NCBI GenBank assembly: GCA_036936605.1
Contig: JAUPFV010000004.1
Coordinates: 293,736,009 to 293,800,008 of the forward strand
Origin: Limnanthes douglasii subsp. nivea
Taxonomy: Eukaryota; Streptophyta; Magnoliopsida; Brassicales; Limnanthaceae
Direction: 5' to 3'
DNA: 64,000 nucleotides
Shown: positions 45,673 to 57,600 of the stretch, in pieces
How positions within the stretch are numbered: position 1 is the first letter of the stretch
Layout of the letters: each line of letters begins with the position of its first letter
Translations under genes and position numbers: made by a program
The notes under the pieces: model-generated
What the model was told of the DNA's origin: nothing
What the model saw: the letters and a program-made list of their open reading frames with translations, nothing else
Databases searched by the model: none

Positions 45673-46198
45673 TGGTAGCGCCAAGCTACAAGATGGAACA
45701 GGCGACGAAAAATACAGAGAAAAAAGGACGAAAAATAGAAAGATAGATAGCTCTAACCCCAGGTCAGAGTAAAAGAGACTTTAGAGAAAATCAAATTCTA
45801 CTAAAAAAAGTCTTCGGCAAAACTAGGGTTTGAGATCCTTTTATAAAAATGTTTGAAACCCTAACCCAAAATTACAGCTTCTTCTATATGCAATAAAATA
45901 AAGCACATCCCAATTTCAAAGAGATTGGAGTTGGTTAAGTATTTTAATAAAATCCAACAAAAATAGGAAAATATAGAAAATTCATAAAAACAGGAAAAAG
46001 GGCTTAAATGGTAGAATCTTGGGCCTGAACTTCATCACCCGGCTTTGCCCTATGATTCTTCCAAAAAAATCGTTGGGCTTCTCGACGCGTTCGATTTGAG
46101 TGGTCGCATGGCCTAATTCGGATACCGGGGCCCCATATAAAGCCCGTTTGCGTTTGTCCAAAAGGGCCATATAGTTATGAGCCCTTGCAACTACATCA
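45673..46198 (-). repeat. Element F left LTR (3' LTR), partly coding
   Basis: On the plus strand it starts TGGTAGCGCCAAGC and ends GCAACTACATCA, 526 bp. In element sense it begins TGATGTAGTTGC directly after the purine tract GGAAGAAGGAGAGGA. The pol frame 45982-46308 crosses this boundary and ends 217 bp inside the LTR. Confidence 0.85.
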
Positions 46199-46757
46199 TC
46201 CTCTCCTTCTTCGGAAGAATTCGCCCACGAATTCTCAGCTTCATCGTCCTCAGCAGCAACGGTAAATGCCACCAGGTGCTTCACGTTAAAAACATTATGG
46301 GTCTTCATGTGGCTGGTAGCTTCAACCTGTATGCATTGGGATTAACCTTTTCAATAATTTCAAACATACCTACCTTCCTTATAGCCAACTTGTTGTACTC
46401 GTGTGCAGGATATCGATCCCTAGTCAAAACAGCCCATACAAAGTCCCCCACTGCAAACTCCACCAGGCGACGCTTCTTATCTGTGGAAACCTTGTACTTC
46501 TGTGTTGTTTCTTCCAAGTGTTTGCAGGTGTTCTCATGGATCTCCCATAGGCCAACAATGATGTTCTCGACCTTAGCTGGAACCTTATCAAGCGTTGGGA
46601 AAGCTAAATCCATAGGACCCCGTGGGTTATAATTATAGACTACCATGAATGGACTATACCCAATATTGCACTTGTGGTTCTTGTTGTAGGTGAAGTCAAC
46701 ATGATAAAGGCGGGAATCCAATGCTTTCAAGTTCCCAGAGACCTCTGTGCGTAACAT
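45982..46757 (-). pseudogene. Element F integrase C-terminal region and pol tail
   Basis: The frame 46305-46757 has SRLYHVDFTYN, NIGYSPFMVVYNYNPRGP, TLDKVPAKVE, VEFAVGDFVWAVLTRDRYP and KLAIRKVGMFEIIEKVNPNA, the standard chromovirus integrase C-terminus with its GPF-like part. It continues (after a change of frame or stop) as HNVFNVKHLVAF, an acidic stretch, then a tail with LGHATTQIERVEKPNDFFGR that ends at 45982. The last 72 codons lie in the 3' LTR. No chromodomain is evident between. Confidence 0.8.
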
Positions 46758-46769
46758 GTTGCCTAACGT

Positions 46770-47570
46770 TCAATTAATTACCTCGGTTTGGTCATCTGTC
46801 TGCGGATGATACATGCTGCTAAATCTCAGCTTCGTGTTTGTGAGGTGCCACAAAATCCTCCAAAAATGCCCAACAAACCGCATATCACGATCAGAAACGA
46901 TATTCAAGGGTAGTCCATGTAAGTGGTAGACCTCACGAAAGTATAAATTAGCAACATTCACAACATCTATGGTTTTCTTGCAGGCAATAAAGTGGGCCAT
47001 CTTAGAAAACCTGTCAACCACTACAAAAATAGAATCGTTATCTCTCTGTGTTCTTGAAAACCCAGAGATGAAATATATGCTGACGCTTCGCCACAGACCT
47101 TCCGGTATTAGGAGTGGTAGGTATAGACCTGCGTTGGAGGATGTACCTTTTGCCACCTGGCAAACCCGACAACCAGCTACAAAACGGATAGCATCCCGCC
47201 TCAAATGCGGCCAGAAGAACTGACTGTATACAGAGTGAAGGGTTTGATCTCTACCCTCATACCCCTCGTTGTGTCTCTCATGTACAATAAGTAACCTCAA
47301 ACTGCCCTCAAGAATACAGAGTAAATTACCTTTAAAGAGGTAACCGTTGCTCACTGCAAAATATTTTCTCAAACATGCGCTGACGTCCTCTAGAATGGGA
47401 CCAAAATATGGATCGATAGCTAGTAGATCCTTCATCATCTCGAATCCCACAACTTCTCCTTCCATACGAATCATCATGCTACATCGGCTTAATGCGTCAG
47501 CTACGCGGTTAATTGCCCCCGAATTATGCTTGATGGAAAAAAGGTAAATTGTTGAGTAAATACTGCCCAA
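46770..47570 (-). pseudogene. Element F integrase core
   Basis: The 266-codon frame starts in the RNase H tail (NRVADALSRC), then carries the HHCC finger (HERHNEGYEG ... CRVCQVAKG), FVVVDRFSKMAHFIAC (first D), NIVSDRDMRFVGHFW (second D) and SSMYHPQTDDQTEVIN (E region). The DDE residues are all present. The frame ends at a TAA just after EVIN, 13 bp before the next pol frame. Confidence 0.88.
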
Positions 47571-48650
47571 CGTGCATGGTAGGAAGAGAGTTTCTCCTAA
47601 CTCTGCAAATGCTTCAAAGCATCATGATCGGTGTACAGGACAAAGTTTGTACGCCAAGTAGGAACTCCAGTGCTTCAAAGCTCGTACAACTGCATAGAAC
47701 TCCTTGTCATAGGTGCGGTAGTTGAGTTTAGCTTCATCTAACTTTTCGCTCAAGTATGCTACAGGGCGGCCTCGTTGGCTGAGTACAGTTCCAATGCCCA
47801 ATCCGGACGCATCACAATGCAGTTCAAATCCTATAGAGAAGTGAGGTAAAACCAGAATCGGTGCAGTGGTCAGTCTTACCTTAATTTCCTCAAACGGCTT
47901 AGGTGCTTCAAGGGTCGAGTATGATGTCTTACCCTCCATACACTCTGTAATATGAGATATGACAGTGGTGAAGTTATGTAAAAGGATACCAATCCGTGAA
48001 AAGAGCGGACTTCAGTGATGGAAGTAGGAATAGGCCAGTCTCGCACGGCTGCCACTTTCGACTGATCCACGGACAGCCCATCCTTTGACACGACATGCCC
48101 AAGGAAGACGACCGAATCTGTCATAAAACAACACTTATCGAGTCCCCCCCCCATAAAGCTCCTCTCATCTCAAAACAACCAACACTTCGCGTAAGTGCTA
48201 GAGATGCAGTTCTTCCATGGTACTATATATAAGAATATCATAAAAGTACACAACAAGAAATTTACGATGAACAGGCAAAATACCTGGTTCATAACCCGTA
48301 TGAACGTGCTAGGAGCGTTAGAAATACCGAATGACATTATCATCCATTCAAATAGACCTTCTCGGGTCTTGAAGGCTGGTGATATCCGCTCTTCAAATCC
48401 AGTTTTGTAAACATATTAGCACCATTCAACTGATCCAGTAAATGATCAAGGCGAGGAATATGAAACCGATACCTGACTGTCATTTTGTTGATAGCCCGGC
48501 TAGCCACACACATTCTCATTGAACCATCCTTCTTTAGTGTTAACAGTGCAAGAACCGCACAAGGACTAAGACTCTCATGGATGTGGCCTTTCGTTAACAG
48601 TTCTTCCACCTGCATGCGGAGCTCTTCATGGTCTTTTAGGCTCATCCGAT
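47571..48650 (-). pseudogene. Element F reverse transcriptase and RNase H
   Basis: [61 protein letters not shown] and DLKSGYHQ in 48340-48645; the FDD motif region near 48230-48290 is decayed (the usual YFDDILIYS reads CTFMIFLYI). Then VVFLGHVVSKDGLSVDQSKV and TSITEVRSFHGLVSFY. RNase H: PILVLPHFSIGFELHCDASG, GTVLSQRGRPVAYLSEKL and YDKEFYAVVRALKHW (47622-47939). Stops and frameshifts join these parts. Confidence 0.85.
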
Positions 48651-48872
48651 AATGTGTTTGGTTTGGTAGGCTAGCCCCGGTACAAGGTCAATCTTGTGTT
48701 AATTATCTCTTAATGGAGGAAGACCTGTAGGTAGATTATCGGAAAAGACAACAGAAAACTCTCCTAATTGCGGTCGAACTCGCTCAGGTATACCAGCAAA
48801 TAGATCAGTACTAAATTCTTTAACCACCAGAAGATAGACAATCCCTGTTTCATGAGTATGTTCTAGAAACAC

Positions 48873-49985
48873 CTATCGAGCTCGAAAGTTCTTAGCCGAA
48901 TATTTTGATACTCTAAGGGCAGGTTTTGGGGATACCTCTCTAGTTCGTGTTAATATGAACCTAACATTATTCCATATGAAATTGTAGCGGTTCCTCCTAC
49001 CACCATACGTGACACTTCTATCATATTGCGAGGGTCTTCCTAGCAACAAGTGACACGCATCCATCTCAATGACATCGCACCATGATTTATCCCTATAGTT
49101 ACCAACAGAGAAATATACCAGACATCTTCAAGAGATATTTACCTCACTACCTTTCTTCAACCAGGTAAGCTTGTAGGGGTTTGGGCGGTCTTCTGTTTTC
49201 AGGGCCAGCTTCTGCACAGCTTCTTCAGAGATAAAATTTTCGCAGCTCCTTGAATCCATAACGAATTTGCATACCTTTCCCCCGATAGTACAAGTCAACT
49301 GGAAAATATTGTTCTGTAGCCAATCATCCCCTACACTTCTGGCTTTCCGCGTCAGACAGATTCGCATTAAAACCAATTCCTGACCAATATCTTCTCCTGT
49401 AACCTGGTCTTCTAGAACCTCATCAACAACATACTCTGTTTCCTCATCAAACCGTGGCTCACCCTCTAGGTAAAAATCAACAGTGTCAGGGAACAGACCC
49501 CTCGATTGTTGTGGCTGTTGTCGTAATTTTGGACACTGTAAAGCAACATGCCCTAGTTCATGACAATGGTAGCACCGGACCTGTGAAGAAGTAACTATGC
49601 GACTACGAACCTGCGAATTAGCACCTGTATGAATAGAAGCAACACTTGGTACTCCTAGATTACGGTTTGGAACCATCCTTTTTGGAAATGTCAATGGAGT
49701 TGTTCTGACAGTATCTCCTCCATAAGGCCTTCGTGAAAGGGCTATCTCCAGATGCACTGCGCGCTGATGTGCTTCAGACACATTCACAGGGTCGAACATG
49801 TTCAGCTCATCTTGAAACTGTTAGCTCATCCCCTATATATAACGAGATACTAGCTGATCTGCTGAATCAGCAATATCGACACGGTTTTGTAGCTTGAAAA
49901 AAATCGTTAGTGTATTCGTCAACAGTCCTTGACCCTTGTTTAAGGTTTTGGAACTGCTGATATATGATACGCGCATAAAGTCTAT
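48873..49985 (-). pseudogene. Element F gag end and protease
   Basis: The gag capsid part is truncated at about 49985, where IYQQFQNLKQGSRTVDEYTN-like text meets the LTR fragment. The frame 49128-49799 carries the knuckle CYHCHELGHVALQCP and the protease with KFVMDSRSCENFIS (normally D-S-G-S-C-x-N). The active-site glycine is arginine. The following frame 48873-49064 has MDACHLLLGRPSQYDRSV, the C-terminal protease motif. Inactive. Confidence 0.85.
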
Positions 49986-49989
49986 TAAA

Positions 49990-50416
49990 AAAAGTCTAAC
50001 CCTAGGTGAGAGTATAAGAGACTTTAGAGAAAATCAAATTCTATTAAAAAAAGTCTCCAAAAACTAGGGTTTGAGAGCCTTTTATAAAGGTGCTCGAAAC
50101 CCTAACCCAAAATTAAAACTTATTCCTTATACAATAAAATAAAGTCCAGCCCAATTTCAAAGTGATTGGAGCTGGTTAAGTATTTTAATAAAATCCAACA
50201 AAAATAGAAAAATGCAGAAAATTCATAAAAACAGGAAAAATAGCCTGAACTTCGTCACCGGGTTTCGTCCCGTGATGCTTTCAAAAATCGTTGGGCTTCT
50301 CGACGCGTTCGATTTGAGTGGTCGCAAGGCTTAATTCGAATACCAGAACCTCAAATAAAGTCCGTTTGCGCTTGTCCAAAAAAACCATATAGCACTGGAC
50401 CAATGCAACTACATCA
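49990..50416 (-). repeat. Element F right LTR (5' LTR), inner part deleted
   Basis: It matches the left LTR from TCTAACCC (45756) to the end CTACATCA. The part corresponding to 45673-45755 plus the PBS, leader and front of gag are missing, so gag text runs straight into the LTR. The phrase TCTATTAAAAAAAGTCT occurs both at the junction and again 60 bp further on. TSD CACAA follows at 50417-50421. Confidence 0.82.
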
Positions 50417-50421
50417 CACAA

Positions 50422-52590
50422 GAAAAGCGTGATATGTGGTCCAATTAATATAGAAAACTGAACAAATAGAAGATTCCAACTTCAGTCCATCCATTGTTGT
50501 TATGGTCAAACTCGTTTAAATGAGAGTGTTTCAGATCAACTCGCTTCATACCAACCTGTTTCGACTCAATTAATAATCATTACGAACTTAATAATCATTA
50601 GTAATAGTTTTGTAAATTTATCTCGGCAGTTGTAATCCAGCAAACATCTTTATCATTTAATCACAGGAAAGTTTCGCCAAAAGAATTTCGACAAATCGTA
50701 TTTAATATATATTTACGAAAATCCAACTATATTCATATAACTTTACGGTAATATATATTAACGAAAACCCAACTATATTCATATAACTTTACGGTACTCC
50801 ATATCTCTTGACAAGTTACTTCGAACACACGCACCTAAATCCTAAAAAAAACAAAACCAACCCAAACTTTTTTTTTCTTAAATCATCAACTTTTACGAAT
50901 AAGACAGAACGAACGAAAGAAATGAGATTTAGATTTGAGTGTGAGATTCTAAAGGGGCTCCTCTCCCTCTCCTTGAAGTTAACGTCTCACAGTCTACAAA
51001 TGTTGACTTCTTTGTGTCTTCCAGGCCAGCCATACAAATTTAGAGTTTCAGATGGTACTGTTTTTGTGTTTATATGCAAGTGGGGTTTATGTCGTCTCTC
51101 TTTGGATTCTCAATGACTAATGTACTGCAAATACTTGAACGATTTCAGAGCTGGGTCCCTATTCACTCAGTTTTTAGAAAAGAAAACTCCAACGAACCTT
51201 CAACGTATCTTTTTCTTTTACTTATGAACTTAGCGATTTCAACCGAAATACGGTCACATTTTTCTTTAAGAAAACACAACTAAGACGGTCTATTTACTTC
51301 GTAAAAGTGCAAATGTTTAAGGATGGGTTGGGGATAACTTTTTGGCTAAATTATCCCAAAACAGAATAAGAAAAATATTTTTTGAAATTTCATTATTATA
51401 ATTTTATCATCCAGAACACTAGACCTATTTTATATGTGAATTCAAAAATTCAAACCTTGAATGGTAGAAATGCATATTTAAATTTAAATCTGAAACCTTT
51501 TAAATAAAAGTGTTTTATTTATTTATTTTTTTTACAAAAATACTATTGAAATTAAGAAGAAGATAAACATCTAATTGAAGTAATTTTTTAAAAAAAGTTC
51601 GACGAAAAAGTTTAGATATCGTTATATACTTATAAGTTTATGTACCGTCAAATACCAGCAGTATGGAATATTGGTACGGACGAGATAGAGGATTTGGTTG
51701 AGTTACTATAACAACGTACTTATAGCCAACCTGTAGAGAAAAACAACTATAAATACAAACTCAATTATCTCATTACCAAACGATATTCAAAGCATGTTAC
51801 CAATAGATACATCTATCAGAGTTAAAAAACACAATAAACCTTCTCTTTTATTTGAATCAAATTTCTCTTTTTTTATTTTTTTTATTTTAAAATTCATGTC
51901 TTTCAAACTCTAGTTTGGAAAAAAATCCAAAAGTACCATCAGTTTTTTTCTAAGACGAACAAAAGTAGATCCATTAATATTATTTTTTGAATTATTTTAG
52001 TTGTTGTTCAAAGAACTCGCATGGTTAATTTTCCAAAGAAGTAGCATGATTCATTTTTCAAGAACTCGCATGTTTGATTTTTCAAAGAACTCGCATGGTT
52101 GATTTTCTAAAGAGTAGCATGACTGATTTTTCAAAGAATGCACATGGTTGATTTTCCAAAGAAGTATCATGGTTGATTTTTCAAACAAATAACATTGTTA
52201 ATATTTTAAAGAACCTGCAAGCTTAATTTTCAATAGACTCGCATGGTTTAAAATGTACAGAACTCCTATGGTTGAACTCACATATTACCAGTGAAACTTC
52301 AAATAATAATAAAAAATTATTAATAGATCTAGTTTTGTTCATCTTAAAAAAAATTGATTGTACTTTCAGATTTTTTCAGAGCTTCGGTTTGAAAGATATG
52401 GACCGTTTAAAGAATAAAATAAAATAAAAGTAAGAAAAATAAACTTTGGTTCAAGAATTCGAAGTGGTTACGTGGTTGGTGATGATGCATCGGTATTTGA
52501 TGTGTTATTAAAAAATTGGGTATTGAATGAGAGTTTTTTATTTGAGATGAGTGAAAGCATAAATAATAGTTTGTGAGTATATACCTTTGG
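50422..52590. other. AT-rich region with small tandem repeats
   Basis: I find no gene here. A 47-bp segment (ACGAAAATCCAACTATATTC...) at 50714-50760 is duplicated at 50761-50797. The frame 50808-51116 lacks recognisable motifs. Ten 25-bp repeats lie at 52009-52255 (listed separately). The rest is AT-rich. Confidence 0.5.
52009..52255 (+). repeat. 25-bp tandem repeat, about 10 copies
   Basis: Units such as AAAGAACTCGCATGGTTGAT plus TTTTC alternate with AAAGAAGTAGCATGGTTGAT variants, about ten in a row with drift toward the right end. No open frame covers it. It is a minisatellite in AT-rich DNA. Confidence 0.85.
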
Positions 52591-52599
52591 TGTCATTTC

Positions 52600-54790
52600 T
52601 TTTATATTTACTCCTCGTTAGTGTCTTTTGATATTCTGACCGAAGGTGTACGCTGATCTTTCTTTCTTCGGCTAGATCGATTACTCTTATGTCTTGATCA
52701 TTATTTTTTTCATTGTATAAGCAATCCTCTAGGACGGTATATATATTTTCACTGACATTGCTGCCTGCATACCATACACCATAGAAGATGGCGTCTCTTC
52801 TGTGGAATTCTTAGTGTTGTTCGGTATGACCATGAAACATCTTGTAGGATTTTTTTTTTATCAAAAGTGCATCTTTTGGGATTTAGTTTCAAATTCACAC
52901 ATTTGTGGTTGCCGAGTGTCTTGACAAGGTCCGCCAAATGGTCTTTTCGTGTATGTTTGTTACCAATATTTCATATCTGAATTGTGAGGATTTATTTACC
53001 AAGCTTTGATAAGTTGCTCTGATATTTTCTAATCTGAAAGACATTAATTCGTAGCAATATAACTCTCTTTCGGTGAAAAACGACATGTGCTCTTAGTCTT
53101 CTTCTTTCTTTTGAAATTGATTTTATCCTGCAAAAGTGTCCATAAATGATATCATTTTTTGCGTGATGTTGTGTCTACAGGTTGATAAACCCTTGATAGT
53201 GGAGAGGGGTTTTTTGCGCATGAATTATTTAAGTCTGTGAAGTCTACATACATATTCACTTTCTATTTTTATTTCTAACCAAGATAAGATTCCTATCCTC
53301 ATTGGGTAATAGGACTCTCTTATGTATCCTACGACCGCCAGTCAGTCTATCTCGGCAATGATCGCCTTAGTTTTTTTATCGGCAGACACTCTGGTTTTAT
53401 TGGTCTTAAATTACTTAGTATAATTCCTTCTGCTTTTCTCCCAAATTGTGTTAGCAAAATGTCTTCTTTTGGATCATTTAATTCCTCTAAAACGACCCTT
53501 TCAAATCGGGTTGTTATGCTTAAATACATGCGGCAGTTGCATAACATTTTCTATTTGTTTTTTGGATTTCTTTTATTACAGTAATTGTTTCATCGATAGG
53601 CTACCTCAAAGGTATTGATGCATTGTAAATACGACCACATTCATTTGGTTGTTCCATAATTGGTCTAAAATCATATCATGCGAGGTTGGTGTGATTATTA
53701 TTATAAACAGACATCACATATTTTTCCTAAGTTCTCGTTCTTTAATAACTACATTGAGAGTTATTTTTCCTAACACAAAACGTTTATCTCTTGCAAACCC
53801 TGCTAGAATTGATTGGTTTTAATTCAGCTTGGGTAGCTTGTAAATTATCTTTTAAATTATCTTTTATAATATATTTTTTGAACTGCTATCATTAATTTTT
53901 AATCTATCGAATTTGACACATGCCAATTCCATTGTTATAAGCATTGAATTATGAGTTGCAGTTCCAATTAATCTTAGGTCATCATTTAATAATAATATAG
54001 TTTGACATTGACTTTTAGGTAATGTTTTTGCACTGTAATCTTCTCCTCACACCCATCATCGTGTATTTGTTCTAATATTTTAATTTGTTTGGAATATGTA
54101 TTTTATTTGCTGTCATATTCTTTGTAGTGATTCTTGATTCTCCTCACACCCATAATCGTGTTTGTGCAAATTTCTTTGTTTTTCTTATTCGCGGCTTCCT
54201 TGTCAGTTTTTTTGTACTCGTTGAAGCAATTCTTCAAAGTATAAATCTATATTTTCAAAAATTCATCGGAAAGGTCCCTTTTTTAGCCCATAGTCTAAAT
54301 GCTACTACAACCACCTGATCATTGCAGTCTTATAATTTTGATTTTGTCATGAAAAAATATTTTAGTATATTTGTACATGCTATCTTCAACTCTCTTTGTA
54401 TATTTTAGTATATTTATATAAATTGTTTCATAATCTTTAATGCATTCTTTTGGAAGATTGTACATTGCACATCCCTTTACGATTAGGGTGAAAGCTCGAC
54501 ATTTATTCTCGTTTTCGATTTCATATTTTCGTATGTCTTTAAATTATGAGACGTGGTGCTTCGGGTCATCTCATTCATCATATTTACTAATTATATAACC
54601 TTCATAACATAACGATATCGTGCGGTAGGATATTCCTGACAGTTGGGATGATTATTCGTCCAGCCGAGGCCGCCAATTTTTATATCAGTCTTGAGGATCT
54701 CCTTTGATTGAGCATGCACTTTAAGCTTTTGGTCAATTAGGCTTTTTCATCGCAAGTTATTAATCCCGTAGGATCTGAATGGTTGATAGC
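52600..54790 (-). pseudogene. Element H: Tat-like gag-protease-RT-integrase remnant
   Basis: Reading leftward on the minus strand: gag capsid text at 54300-54560 (RAFTLIVKGCA with NLPKDALKIM), a decayed protease at 53600-53990 (the DTGSS motif reads NDSSS), the protease-RT linker (LSNLRPIKPECLP), RT pieces (YVDFTDLNNS, ELMSFRLENIRATYQSLVNK) and LNLKLNPKRCTFDKKK. At about 52850 the frame goes directly to VSWSYRTTLRIPQ, the integrase C-terminal region, so RNase H and the integrase core are deleted. Stops throughout. Confidence 0.7.
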
Positions 54791-55231
54791 CGCCAATGTT
54801 TTGGAGCACCCTGAAGATGATCCATTAAAGGGTTTTTCCTGCCTTTTTCTGAAGTTTTCTTCTAGTTTGTCTCTCTATATTCCACGAGTAACATCATATT
54901 TGCGTGTGTCATTCATTATATTCATTATGAAAGCATCTCGTTCAGGTTTTGAGACCTGCATTAACATTTATTGTTGTAATAGAGTTGTTTTAACCAAACT
55001 TTCCTTTGATAGCCGGACCAGAAGCCCGATCTCAAGTTGAGATATTGTGAGATCTTCTATAGTTTCCGATACTTTAGCCGCATAAGACTCCGATGATCCG
55101 TCTGATAGGTGCTATATCTTGATTTCCTTGTTTGGATAATCGACGTTATTTATGATGCACGACAACAATTCTATATTATTTTGGATCTATATGCAAACAA
55201 AATTCTCATTATTTTCCATATAATTTTCAAT

Positions 55232-55560
55232 TGATGTCGATAAATTTAGATCTCTAGATTTAGCTGAAAGAAAGATCGATTTAAGAGTAAAATTGAGTAG
55301 GTGTTTAAAAATTATGGTGACAATAAAAACTTCGGAGAATTGATAAACAAAATAGTGGAGTGATAGTGAAGATATGATTTATTTATTGATTGAAGTTGGA
55401 CTTTCGTATATAAGTCATGTTACAATTAATATCTTCCAAATATACGTAATTGATGATATTTCTCTAGCGATTAAAAGCATTTTTGTCTTAACCTAAATAA
55501 ATATTTACACTTTTGGATAAAATTATGCACCAACTGCCTCAGACTGGATTAATTACATCA
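55232..55560 (-). repeat. Element H: 5' LTR candidate
   Basis: The 329-bp segment begins TGATGTCGATAAATTTAGAT and ends TTAATTACATCA on the plus strand, with TGATGT/ACATCA as a terminal inverted repeat. It has the same layout as the element B LTR. The bases to its left (TTTTCCATATAATTTTCAA) align with the element B PBS flank (TTTTCCCACATACGGCGCCA) as a mutated primer site. The twin copy is 62204-62532. Confidence 0.55.
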
Positions 55561-56619
55561 TCTTCACATATAAAATAAAATATATAAAAATATATTTTAG
55601 ATTACACCAATTTTGATCCCCTCTTCTACTCACAAACAAAATTAAAAAAAAAATCACTGACCTTCTTTGTAGATCGAGAGAAGTCTATACTATTTAAAAA
55701 GGATTTGTTGCACGACCTGGGACCAAACTCAGAAGGTTATCTTGAAGAAAAAACTTAATTTGGTCTTTTTAATTTCAACTAAAAGAAAACAAAATTTAAA
55801 CAAAATATATATATATATTCCAAAATGAAACCCGATTGATCAATTTTTTGAATAATAACAGTAAGACAAACTTAAGAATAATTAAAATAAATTTAAAATT
55901 GATTCTAAAAATGAAAACGAAAACAAACAATTCAATCCAAAAAAATAGTTTGAGAATATTTTAAAAAGATGATCTCTGTATCTCGACCAAACTTTAACAG
56001 ACTTGTACTAAACATAGAGAAAATTTATATTGAATCTATATAAAAAACATCCAAAAAAAACTACCGATACGATAATATCCGAAGTTCAAACTATAAACAA
56101 TGTTGTGAAATTCCGGTCAGCCCACAAACTATTATGCAGGAATAAACAACACCACACGAATAATTAGATACGATTTAAGATGAAAATAAAAACAACTATT
56201 TACTGAAACGTTTCCAACCATGAAAATGTTTTACCATCTACAAAGTTTAAGAGTACATGTAAAAAACAATCAAAATTAATAAAATAACTTTCTCTGATAA
56301 AAAAATCGTTACATATGAATATACAAGTAAAGTAAAATAAAATATAAAATCAAAATCATAGAAAAATAATAAAAAATAAAATAATATTTTTAGAGTGGTC
56401 CATAAAAGAAATATCAAACGAATATTGACTAATCATTAGTATTAATATTTATCAAAATTTCTTTTTTTATTATCCATTATTTTATAATTTGTTATTTTCA
56501 AATCCGTGATACAAAATAATCTAGGGATCCAAGAATACCAACATCAATTGACATCATGTGTGGAAAACGAAAGAGTTTGCTCATAGTAACAACAAAATAA
56601 CCTTAAATTTTAAATAAAG
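55561..56619. other. Spacer between elements H and G
   Basis: AT-rich sequence without coding signal. It should hold the 5' LTR of element G if one remains, but I could not find TG...CA ends or a primer-binding site. Confidence 0.4.
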
Positions 56620-57600
56620 ATGTTGAACGTCGTGGAAAACAAGTCGTCATCGGACAAAAAGTTGGAAAAAGATCATCTATCAGATAAATTACTCAAGTCC
56701 TGCGTAAAAGAGGTCATGATGATCGAAGATGACTTTGCAATGGTATGAACAGAAATTGAGATTTTGGCCCAATATTAATGGAGTAACATGCTCAAAACTT
56801 ATTATTACAAAAGCAATTGTTATTGCAAGTCTCAGAAGAAAACAAAATGAACCATCCAAAAATTAGGAACAATGGACGACAAAAACATAGAGGAATCGAG
56901 AAGATAATCCAAAAATAGAAGGGAAAAACCCTTCCACGAACCATACTTTGGGCGCTTTAAATTATATCAACCATTTAGATATAAATAAAATGAACATCTT
57001 TCAATTAAACAGCTCGAGCATCCCCAACTAACCCCATGAGTATTACCTCGCAGGATGCCATCTTACCACGATCGTTATCTGATGAGTAAGTATTATGGGA
57101 CAGGTGATTTGGAGTACCACGTCCAACATTTCAACGATGGGATACAAAAATATAATTTCGACGATGATACTACATGTCAATTCTACACCTTAACCCTGAA
57201 AGGAAGCGCGATGCAATGGTTCTGAAAACTCCTAAAAATTGCATCGAAAGTTACGAAACACTTTGTGGGACATTTACAAATCATTTTGTGTGGCCTAATG
57301 TCATGTCGTTGGATGGGGATTATATAATTCGTTGCAAGAAAAAGGCTAACAAAAGCTTAAAGAAATACACTAAAAGATTTGTCATGATAAAATTGCAATT
57401 ACAAATTTTTCATGATCAAGTGGGCATGACAACATTCAGACAAAGAGCTAAAAAATGGACCTTTCCGAAAATAAGGGATTTTTCTCTGAATAAATACTGT
57501 AGCAAGTAGAACGGAATATCCAAACGGATCAGGAAACCCAGAACAAGAAAAACTCACATAGGTGAAAAAATTGAAAAGCTGATGAAAAAGAATCAAGTAA
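56620..57600 (+). pseudogene. Element G: Tat-like gag remnant
   Basis: The probable start is the ATG at 56620, giving a charged 42-codon stretch (NKSSSDKKLEKDHLSDKLLK) before a stop. Capsid text follows at 57090-57220: YYGTGDLEYHVQHFNDGIQK, TLTLKGSAMQWF, then a frame change to SYETLCGTFTNHF and KSLKKYTKRF (57174-57509). These are Retrotrans_gag phrases as in element C (KYDGSKDPDNHLEQF, SALKWY). Several stops. The first part to 57027 is repeated at 63593-64000. Confidence 0.7.

Larger units (their letters stand above)
45673..50416 (-). mobile_element. Element F: chromovirus-like Ty3/gypsy element
   Basis: TSD CACAA occurs at 45668-45672 and 50417-50421. The left (3') LTR is 45673-46198; the right (5') LTR survives only as 49990-50416 and abuts gag directly. 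On the minus strand gag, protease, RT, RNase H and integrase follow in gypsy order. The zinc knuckle CX2CX4HX4C, the DSRSCENFIS protease and a pol tail running into the LTR suggest a chromovirus, possibly of the CRM group, but I see no canonical chromodomain. All frames carry stops. Confidence 0.85.
54404..57027. repeat. Tandem duplication, copy 1 (duplicated part)
   Basis: This segment matches 61376-64000 almost base for base. The shared sequence starts at TTTAGTATATTTATATAAAT and is still shared at the window end. A hand comparison gives about 17 substitutions and a few homopolymer or TA indels in 2.6 kb, roughly 99% identity. The distance between copies is 6972 bp. The open frame 54783-55040 (and its twin 61755-62012) lies antisense to decayed gag and is not a gene. 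Confidence 0.95.

Noticed and set aside
50808..51116. 102-codon frame with a possible splice acceptor inside
   Set aside because: No recognisable domain, flanks are AT-rich without exon-like neighbours, and both ends look random.
54783..55040. 85-codon open frame present twice (also 61755-62012) and nearly identical
   Set aside because: Conservation is explained by the recent tandem duplication; it runs antisense to decayed gag of element H and has no motif.
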